Made by a program: the position numbers and the translations under genes. The notes beneath the pieces were generated by a model that saw only the letters and a list, made by a program, of their open reading frames with translations, was not told where the DNA came from and made no database searches. From Phoronis ovalis (taxonomy: Eukaryota > Phoronida > Phoronidae), in assembly GCA_028565635.1 (NCBI GenBank), contig JAOXYB010053356.1:1-11414 (forward strand): 11,414 bases of DNA, in the 5' to 3' direction. Shown in pieces: positions 1 to 11,414 of this stretch; position 1 is the stretch's first letter; each line of letters opens with the position of its first letter.

Positions 1-264
1 GATTTAGATTCGGGATATGAGTTTATCCCAGTTACAATATTTGGAGACAATCAAGGTGCTATATGTCTGACCAAAAACCCAGTGCACCATCAACGGTCGA
101 AACATATTGACATAAAATATCATTTTATACGTTCTGTAATTGCTGATGGTAAGGTTAAGCTTGTTTATTTACCAACCTCAGAAATGGTTGCTGACATGTT
201 TACGAAACCAGTGGTCAAGTTCAATCTTATGAAATTCAGAAAGGTATTGTTTGGAGTTGATTAA
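1..264 (+). CDS. pol: Copia pol polyprotein, C-terminal RNase H end (5' partial)
   Basis: Frame 1 is open from the left edge to a TAA at 262-264, giving the last 87 residues of a Copia polyprotein. The RNase H signature is clear: FGDNQGAICL carries a catalytic Asp, followed by the block KNPVHHQRSKHIDIKYHFIR with the conserved His, and then the C-terminal MVADMFTKPV block that typically ends Copia pol. RNase H removes the RNA strand of the RNA:DNA hybrid during reverse transcription. No stop or frameshift breaks this stretch, so the copy may be fairly young, although most of the ORF is not visible. The reading frame enters from outside the window; an internal GTG at 82 is not a real start. Confidence 0.9.
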   Translation, partial: DLDSGYEFIPVTIFGDNQGAICLTKNPVHHQRSKHIDIKYHFIRSVIADGKVKLVYLPTSEMVADMFTKPVVKFNLMKFRKVLFGVD

Positions 265-321
265 GTGATTTAAATATTGTAAACTTAAGTTATGATTTGT
301 ATAATCAGATGACGTAAGTTT

Positions 322-328
322 AAGGGGG
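322..328 (+). promoter_or_regulatory. Polypurine tract of the Copia element
   Basis: The purine run AAGGGGG sits 57 bases after the pol stop and directly before the LTR. Polypurine tracts in this position prime plus-strand DNA synthesis in LTR retrotransposons. The assignment is by position and composition. Confidence 0.7.
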
Positions 329-330
329 TG

Positions 331-471
331 TGTTACACTATTGTGGTTACTCTTTTGTATTATGAGTTAGTTTTAATAAAGGTTACTTCATGTCCGACGA
401 CCTCGTGGTGTAGATTGTATTTCGTCTTTTCCCCACAATATTATCCGCATATTATGTCTTGAACCTCAACA
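331..471 (+). repeat. 3' LTR of the Copia element (about 141 bp)
   Basis: The segment starts TGTTAC and ends CTCAACA, giving the TGTT...AACA terminal inverted repeats usual for LTRs. It could instead start two bases earlier, at 329 (TGTGTT), immediately after the purine tract. An AATAAA at 375-380 is a likely poly(A) signal for the element's transcript. About 141 bp is short for an LTR, but short LTRs are known in some animal Copia families. The second LTR is outside the window, so the boundaries rest on termini and position only. Confidence 0.7.
375..380 (+). promoter_or_regulatory. Poly(A) signal inside the Copia LTR
   Basis: AATAAA lies in the middle of the LTR, in the sense orientation of both the retroelement and the Beclin gene. 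It would serve the retroelement transcript. If the upstream Beclin exon lies to the left, it is also inside the Beclin pre-mRNA. Confidence 0.5.
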
Positions 472-548
472 GATTCCATGATTGTTCGCACAGCTCACAA
501 GTCGGATTATCAAGAGCTAGTACAGAATGTCATGAACCAGAACTACAA
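472..548. other. Spacer between two retroelements
   Basis: These 77 bases lie between the Copia LTR end and the apparent 3' end of the antisense LINE. They match neither element as far as can be read. A short ATG frame (478-573, 31 codons) runs through them into the LINE tail. It does not resemble the Beclin N-terminus (no CxxC motif) and is not called as a gene. Confidence 0.4.
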
Positions 549-600
549 TAATAAGTGTTTATTTCATCTTTAGGCCACAGGCCCTTTGATACAAATTTGC
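549..600 (-). other. 3' UTR tail of the LINE with hairpin and AATAAA
   Basis: On the minus strand this reads GGGCCTGTGGCCTAAAG followed by ATGAAATAAACAC. The GGCC-TGT-GGCC stem-loop and AATAAA close to the end match the kind of 3' tail seen in CR1/L2 elements, where a 3' hairpin is recognised by the reverse transcriptase. The exact end of the element is uncertain by several bases. Confidence 0.55.
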
Positions 601-663
601 ACAATACAAATATGGCATTCTGTTTTTACAATCATTATACATATAAGCACAATAAACATTACA

Positions 664-897
664 TTAATACTGTAATAATTGCTTTCTTATTTTGAATGCA
701 AGAAATAGATATTTTGCTAACATAACCTGCGTCTCTTTATGCTGGGATGACAATAGAGCATTCATTTTTTCAACATTTGGGTTTACTGTAAAATAACTAG
801 TTAAACATTTGTTTCTAAGATTTGCCAAAGTGCCACATTTAAATAAAAAATGAAATTCATCTTCAATATCACATGTATAACATAACATAACACACAA
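664..897 (-). pseudogene. C-terminal Cys/His tail of the LINE ORF2 protein
   Basis: A 77-codon open stretch reads CYTCDIEDEFHFLFKC followed by TLANLRNKCL and ends in a stop at 664. This C-xx-C...EDEFHFLF-C pattern is the usual C-terminal end of CR1/L2-type ORF2 proteins, just before the 3' UTR. It is open only because it is short. It lies in line with the broken RT fragment to its right and is part of the same dead element, not a separate gene. Confidence 0.8.
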
Positions 898-1319
898 AAC
901 CTATGTTCTTTAGGAACATACAATGAATGAGCTGAACATCGAAATTTAGTAAGAATTTTTTCTATAGGAATAAACTGTTACATTGTCAAGATAACTTTCA
1001 AAGCACGCCTGCTGCTTAATCCTTAGGTACACTTTCAGTTTTACATAATCTTGTATTCTGTCATATCAGTCATTACTAAACATAGCTTGAATACATGTTT
1101 CAGCCTCTTTCAGACAAATTTTCTTATCACCCACTGATTGATTTTGCCAAGCGTGAAATAACCCAAGTTTAAATAACAATTCTTTAACATTTTTTCCCCA
1201 GCAATTACAATTTGCTTCAGCTTTTTGGCACTGAAATTTATAAGCAGCAGTGATGTACCTATTATCTTTCGATTTTAATAGTTTTAACCAATATTTAAAA
1301 AATTTTAATCAGTCTAGTA

Positions 1320-2015
1320 AAGTATATTTTCTACCTAATTCTCCTAACACTGCTAAGGAGGGAGTACTCTCATTTTAATACTGGCAAAACATATCTGCAA
1401 AATTTATTATGTGTTCTCTCAATATTAATTCCTTTATGGAAACCCCATATTTCAGCACCATAATCCAAGATTGGTCGGACTTGAGTATCAAAAATTTTGC
1501 ACATAACTCTACATGAGAAATTTTTGTGTTCACATAGTTTTACTTTCAATTGATAATATTTATAACTTTAGAATCTTGTGCTGCAAGTGTTTTCTGTGCT
1601 AACGACCACGAACCACCTGGTGTAAATATAATACCTAGATATTTGTATGCAGATACAACCAACAATTTATATCGGACCCATTAAAATACCAATTTTTGTA
1701 TTTTGCTAATTTTCCACCTTAATTTATGAATTACCATAATTTTAGTTTTTTTAGATTTGCTTTCAAATCATTTAAATCACAGTAAGCAGCAAGTTTATCA
1801 ATTAATCGTTGTGGTCCTATTGCTGTGTCCGCACACAGTATTAAATCGTCTGCAAATAATAAACATACTCCCGAAAATGGATGTCATTGTAGATATTCTT
1901 CTAAATCACTTCGGAAAAAATTAAATAAATAAAATAAAAAAGGAGACAATATACAACCAGAACTACACTTGCCCATGTGTCACATTTTACTCATGGCTGT
2001 GTATAATACATATGA
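1320..2015 (-). pseudogene. LINE reverse transcriptase fragment, frameshifted
   Basis: This is the palm-to-thumb part of the LINE reverse transcriptase. The FADD motif and the upstream LSPFLF block share a frame interrupted by a TGA about 10 codons before FADD. The YKYLG block is in a second frame and the DYGAEIWG block in a third, with a stop after VLPVLK near 1375. At least two indels and several stops therefore separate the blocks, and no protein can be made. In a working element this enzyme copies the RNA into DNA at the nicked target. Confidence 0.85.
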
Positions 2016-2020
2016 AAGAT

Positions 2021-2289
2021 GACTGAATGGAATAGGTTAGTGTTATACCCAATGCGACTATAGATTGGGCCTATCAATAAATTAAACTGATTCAACTCGT
2101 AGTTACAAATTCATAGTCGTAGAATTAAAAGTACATGTTGTTTTTTCAAACCATCAGCAAAGCAGTACTGCTGTAGTATTAGTTTTGAAAAACACTGACA
2201 CAAGTACATTTCTAATTTTTTTTTTCATATCTCCTTATCAGGAGACAGTCCATATATTTTCCCAGTGCATTTATTTTACCATTTTACAG
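2021..2289 (+). other. Intron sequence before the first visible Beclin exon
   Basis: No gene is seen here. The AT-rich sequence includes a small inverted repeat, CCCAAT (2048-2053) with ATTGGG (2064-2069), and ends in a normal acceptor (ACCATTTTACAG, ending at 2289). No exon encoding the Beclin N-terminal CxxC region was found here or elsewhere to the left. Confidence 0.5.
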
Positions 2290-8295
<6,006 letters not shown>

Positions 8296-8449
8296 TAACA
8301 TTGATAGTTATTCAAACAATGAAGCAAAAAAACATTTCTACTCTAGATCTACGAGAGAAAATTGTTGCAAGATATGGAAGCCATCCATTTGACCCTGGCA
8401 TTTTGACATTGAGCAGTGATATGTACTACATGTGCAATTTGGAGTACAG

Positions 8450-8493
8450 AGTCCTGAGACTCGGAGGTTAAAGTCCCGAGACTCGGAGGTTGA
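8450..8493 (+). repeat. 22-bp tandem duplication in the Beclin 3' UTR
   Basis: Two adjacent units, 8450-8471 and 8472-8493, of the form AGTCyTGAGACTCGGAGGTT plus two bases; they differ at two positions. In unit 1, GAGTC and GACTC are complementary around a four-base loop, so the unit can form a short hairpin. Confidence 0.85.
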
Positions 8494-8585
8494 TAATTTG
8501 TTTAATTTTAATTATTCATGTATTATAACGGATTCAAAGCAAAACATAACATGTGTTGCACTATATATAATTGAGCATTTCTTGA

Positions 8586-8591
8586 AATAAA
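8586..8591 (+). terminator. Poly(A) signal for Beclin 1
   Basis: Canonical AATAAA about 290 bases after the stop codon, followed by a T-rich stretch (ATTTTTCCTT). It is the first perfect signal after the stop. Confidence 0.6.
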
Positions 8592-8610
8592 TCTGGAACT
8601 ATTTTTCCTT

Positions 8611-9800
8611 AAAAAAGCAATAATTATACATATGACCTGCAAGATTACCACATGCAAAGTTTAAAACTTGCACACATCTATCACAGCACAAAACATATGA
8701 ATCTGTAAACTGGGACACAGCGGATAAACATACAATGAGCAACATTTATTATGCTTTGTTAAAAGTGGTTGAGATAAGGTATATATTTTAAAACATATTT
8801 TAACAAAAGACAAAAATAATGAGATGGTCAAAATCTTTGTATAATCATATAGGATTCACAGCCTACCAACTAATCGCCTGTAACATCTTTATTTCGTGTT
8901 TTACATATCCTCTGCATTTCAAAAAGATGAAACGTGATGTAACATGTTATGGGCCATTAGTGGATAGCCTGTGGTACATGATATAATGATTGTCTCCAGA
9001 CATACAACGTCTACAACATTGAATGCCGAAACAGCCTATTGACATACAACTAACTGTGTGACAATTGTACTTTGACAAAATACTTATTTTCTGAGATTGT
9101 ACTTCTTGGAAGCAAGTTAACTCGAAATTTTAATCATAAATAAATAACAAATTTTTAAGTAAAAAGAGACAATTGCATTGTCAAAGATAAAAACAAAACT
9201 ATCATACAAATATTGCTTATAAGTAAAACTAACATATCACAAAAAATTATTAATTATTAAACATACTTAATTAAATACTATGCAGCTGATTAAAACAATG
9301 ATTACACATTAGATGACTATCAAAGACAGCTAAAATATGAAACGAAGTTTATCTTCTTATTAAAACACATATCCTATTAATATGATAGGATGCTTAGTTT
9401 AAAATCGTTTGACGAAGAATTCTTTCCAGAGTTTCCTGTTATTCAGCATCCCCAATATTCATCAGTGCCTTCTTATCCAAAAATCCTCAACTGGTTTGCT
9501 AATAACATTGACTTGACAAGTATGTAATTAGGCATTCCAAGGGTATAACAATTTGTTTTTAAACATATTGATAACAGTATAATTAAGTGTTAAAATATTT
9601 TGTTCTATGGGAATGTAAAGGAATGACTCAGTTGAGCATTTAGTAGCCAATCAAAGCTATATGATTACAGTGCCTAATGCACATCTCACAATTCATAGAC
9701 TTTTGTCTTTTACATGATTGCTAGCTATAGGTCTATCATAGTTTACAATAATAAAACACATATAGAAACAAAATGCTTCATATTTCTGGTTTAACAATGC
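8611..9800. other. Convergent intergenic region
   Basis: AT-rich DNA between the 3' ends of Beclin 1 and the minus-strand gene. It should hold the 3' UTR of the latter; minus-strand AATAAA occurs at 8888-8893 and near 8745, with an ATTAAA near 9130, but none is close to the stop at 9801. A 45-codon plus-strand ORF (9390-9527) and a small inverted repeat (ATCCTAT...ATAGGAT, about 9370-9390) are the only other items noticed. Confidence 0.55.
9390..9527 (+). CDS. Short ORF or orphan exon, unknown
   Basis: A 45-codon frame starts with ATG (MLSLKSFDEEFFPEFPVI...) and ends TAA. It is Pro-, Phe- and acid-rich, ending in KILNWFANNIDLTSM, and reads more like protein than most AT-rich frames. The sequence CAA/GTATGT at 9517-9525 would be a good splice donor, and TATGATAG just before the ATG could be an acceptor, so it may be a coding exon. 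It matches no family I recognise. It may be a remnant of a gene or retrocopy, an exon of an unseen gene, or chance. Confidence 0.25.
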   Translation: MLSLKSFDEEFFPEFPVIQHPQYSSVPSYPKILNWFANNIDLTSM

Positions 9801-10543
9801 TTATACCACCATGTGCAATTTAACTGCTTTGGTATTCAGCATACCAGAAATATCTTTCAAAATTCTCAGTTTTACAAGTGCATTTCTTAACTGCCCTGCA
9901 TTGTAAATTCTATAAATATGATAATTTTCTGTCACTTTTAAGGCTTCCTCTAACTCCTGACATGATATTTCAAACATTTCTTTATCTTCTGACACTGTGC
10001 TTTTAACTTCAATCAGTATTTGTGAATGAACCTTAGCAAAGTCTATTTTCAAATCAAATGGAGAACCTGTTTCCTGTAGTTGATTCAACCAAGTTATTTT
10101 CATAGACCCATTAGCAATATCTTCAGCATGTTTTTTAATTAGCAAATCGTATACATAGGCTTCTCCCCATCGACCTACCATTGCCTTGCCCGAATTTTCC
10201 AGTATTTTTGGCAAAGTTTCAGTTGGCTCACAGAATGAAATATCTTCAAAAGGTATGCTTTCAACTGTCACAAGAGACTTTGGTGTGTAGTGCGCTGGTG
10301 TCATCTGATTGGATGAAATAACAGTACTACTTCCTGTGCTGATGACCTCTCGTGGTGGGCTGGAATTGTGGTTAATATGGTGGCTTGCTTGAGAAAAGAC
10401 AGAGGATGTAGATAGCGTATCAACCATGGGATTGTCGGGTGATACAAAAACATTGCCAGAGTTGTTATTTGATGCAAGGGGAACATTTTCTTGCACTTTA
10501 CTGGCCTCACAGACTTGGTCAACACTTTTAACTACTTCCTTTT
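9801..10543 (-). CDS. Terminal exon with the NOV_C domain
   Basis: 246 codons plus TAA (9801-9803), after two bases of a split codon. The first residues are KEVVKSVDQVCEASKVQENV. The GTG at 10496 is internal, not a start. Nuclease-like residues: Glu of GRWGE at 10161-10163, Asp of SPFDL at 10053-10055, Glu of EVK at 10008-10010 and Lys at 10002-10004. All three positions of the usual E...D...ExK pattern are present, so activity is possible, though the family is often described without a proven enzyme function. Confidence 0.88.
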
Positions 10544-11264
10544 CTAAAAAAAAAATTGCTTTTTATTGACTTACACATACATGTATATGCACGAAAATGA
10601 AATGGTCAATAAACAAAAGAACTCAGTGGTGTGTGTTTAATTATCATGCATCTAAAAGAACCATATTCTGTACAATTAATACAAAATAGCACAGGTTTGG
10701 AATGAGGCATCTTGCTTAATGAGATAACTGGAAGGATAACTAACATCACATACCAAACCACACTAGAATTTGTCATTGAACAGTTTTGAAAAATTTGTCA
10801 CAATTAAACATATTTACGTATAATTTTATTCCGAGTTTTATTCTGTGCTTCACAATATCATTTCACTATGGATAAAGAATCAAATGATTGCTGCAGTAAT
10901 TTTAAGAAAAAAATCTAAAAAATATAAGATACCTTAGGTACACATTTTACTGAATTTCACAAATAACAGTTTCAATCTGTTCAGAACTATATTTGAAATG
11001 TACTGATTCATATTAGGTCTCTATTCAATTTTTGTTACGGCCTAAGTGTTTCGGAGAATCATATGATAAATTCCAAACATTATCATAAAATTTTGATTAC
11101 TTTTCCAGTAGTAATGAAACTGCTGGGATTAGAAACAGTTTAGATATAAATACCTTGAACTGTTTGCTTATAACTTTCTCCCACGTCATTTTCTTGGCAA
11201 CTGTCCGGTTGGACATCAGGGATGACAGGCCGGTTCTGCAGTTCTGGTAGCAGACTGGATAAGT
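9801..11264 (-). CDS. NOV_C (DUF3883) domain protein, last two visible exons, 5' partial
   Basis: Two exons join in phase: 11264-11154 (ending CAA G/GTATTT) and 10543-9801 (acceptor TTTTTTTTTAG, first bases AA completing a Glu codon). Together they encode about 283 residues. The N-terminal half is Ser/Asn/Pro-rich and probably disordered. The C-terminal half is a NOV_C/DUF3883 domain, as found at the C-terminus of plant NO VEIN and NO VEIN-like animal proteins. The domain resembles PD-(D/E)xK nucleases: GRWGEAYVYDLL, then SPFDLKI with an Asp, then LIEVKST with the E-x-K pair, then MFEIS and YHIYRIYNAG. The rest of the gene lies beyond the right edge; NO VEIN-like proteins often carry a histidine-kinase-type ATPase domain there, but none is visible. 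Cellular function in animals is unknown to me. Confidence 0.85.
10544..11153 (-). other. Intron of the NOV_C gene, nothing recognised
   Basis: About 610 AT-rich bases between the two exons. A run of nine T precedes the acceptor AG on the minus strand. No repeat or coding signal was recognised. Confidence 0.6.
11154..11264 (-). CDS. Upstream exon of the NOV_C gene
   Basis: 111 bases between acceptor TGTTTTGCTTTAG and donor CAAG/GTATTT: two bases of a split codon, 36 codons (LSSLLPELQNRPVIPDVQ and onward to KQTVQ) and one base that joins in phase to the next exon. Linker-like, with no known motif. Support comes from the phase match and clean splice ends. Confidence 0.7.
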
Positions 11265-11354
11265 CTAAAGCAAAACATCATTTTCTAATACTTAATGTAA
11301 TAGACTGCAGGCATAGTGTTAAAATAAAATTTAATATTAAACTAGACATTCGGT

Positions 11355-11370
11355 GAGTTGTAAACAACTC
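11355..11370. repeat. 16-bp inverted repeat near the right edge
   Basis: GAGTTGT-AA-ACAACTC is a perfect 7-bp inverted repeat with a two-base centre. It lies in a presumed intron of the minus-strand gene. It may be the end of a repeat that continues out of the window; no function is assigned. Confidence 0.5.
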
Positions 11371-11414
11371 CGAGAGTGTACCCCCAGCCAAGAATGCTGT
11401 CAGTTGGAGAGACT

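Larger units (their letters stand above)
1..471 (+). mobile_element. 3' end of a Ty1/Copia LTR retrotransposon
   Basis: Three parts occur in the order expected for the 3' end of a Copia element: the C-terminal end of pol (RNase H), a purine-rich tract (AAGGGGG, 322-328), and a short LTR ending in CAACA at 471. The 5' LTR, gag and most of pol lie left of the window, so element age and target-site duplication cannot be judged. Bases 472-476 (GATTC) would be the right copy of a 5-bp target duplication. The element lies in the same orientation as the Beclin gene downstream. Identification as Copia rests on the RNase H motifs and is firm; the clade within Copia is not resolved. Confidence 0.88.
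549..2020 (-). mobile_element. Decayed, 5'-truncated CR1/L2-like LINE (antisense)
   Basis: Read on the minus strand, the segment contains remains of a non-LTR reverse transcriptase in the right order: GCILSPFLFYLF (about 1915-1965), FADDLILCAD with the catalytic Asp pair (1845-1856), YKYLGIIFTPGGSW (about 1605-1653), RPILDYGAEIWG (1443-1480), TPSLAVLGELGR (about 1325-1365) and a C-terminal Cys-containing tail (664-897). The blocks fall in different frames and stops interrupt them, so the copy is dead. The start of the RT domain and everything before it are missing, as expected from 5' truncation during target-primed integration. The 3' tail has a GGCC...GGCC hairpin and an AATAAA. The CR1/L2-like (Jockey-superfamily) label rests on the DYGAEIWG and GELGR blocks. 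Confidence 0.85.
8296..8610 (+). other. BECN1: Beclin 1 3' UTR (probable)
   Basis: Untranslated sequence from the stop to shortly after an AATAAA at 8586-8591. It contains a near-perfect 22-bp tandem duplication at 8450-8493. The cleavage site would be about 15-25 bases past the signal; longer UTRs using later signals cannot be ruled out. Confidence 0.6.

Noticed and set aside
664-897. Independent small zinc-finger-like gene
   Set aside because: The CYTCDIEDEFHFLFKC pattern is the ordinary C-terminal end of a CR1/L2-type ORF2, and the matching RT remnants lie directly to its right.
9369-9390. ATCCTAT...ATAGGAT inverted repeat as a regulatory site or transposon end
   Set aside because: Only 7-bp arms in very AT-rich DNA, with no target duplication or partner found; likely chance.
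10301-10525. 74-codon minus-strand frame overlapping the NOV_C exon
   Set aside because: A different frame over the same exon. The longer frame carries the NOV_C domain and joins in phase with the upstream exon.

Overview
This is an intron-rich, AT-rich animal genomic window. It carries the 3' nine-tenths of a Beclin 1 (BECN1/ATG6) gene on the + strand and the last two visible exons of a NOV_C (DUF3883) domain gene on the - strand. The two genes converge across about 1.2 kb of mostly empty AT-rich DNA. Short GT-AG introns, a Ty1/Copia element, a CR1/L2-like LINE and an animal-type NO VEIN-like gene suggest a marine invertebrate, most likely a lophotrochozoan and perhaps a bivalve mollusc. That placement is inference; nothing seen fixes the species.

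Layout. Positions 1-471: 3' end of a Copia retrotransposon (RNase H end of pol, polypurine tract, short 3' LTR). Positions about 549-2020: a decayed antisense LINE with readable reverse-transcriptase motifs. Both lie upstream of the first visible Beclin exon, presumably in one of its introns. Positions 2290-8295: thirteen coding exons of Beclin 1 whose splice phases all agree. They encode 405 whole residues plus a split first codon and align with human Beclin 1 from about residue 44 to the stop, so the N-terminal exon(s) with the first CxxC pair lie left of the window. Positions 8296 to about 8610: 3' UTR with a poly(A) signal and a small tandem duplication. Positions 9801-11264 (-): two exons of a gene ending in a NOV_C domain, continuing beyond the right edge.

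Most worth a second look: (1) a 42-nt, phase-matched, stop-free candidate cassette exon in the intron that splits the FHIW|HSG junction at the start of the Beclin ECD; (2) a BH3 segment in which the usual LxxxGD core reads SxxxSH; (3) a 180-bp foldback MITE with perfect 42-bp inverted repeats and a TTA target duplication; (4) a 45-codon ORF ending near a good splice donor in the intergenic space.

Beclin 1 is the scaffold of the class III PI3-kinase (VPS34) complexes in autophagy and endosomal sorting. The NOV_C gene is unrelated as far as can be seen, and nothing suggests the two genes act together.
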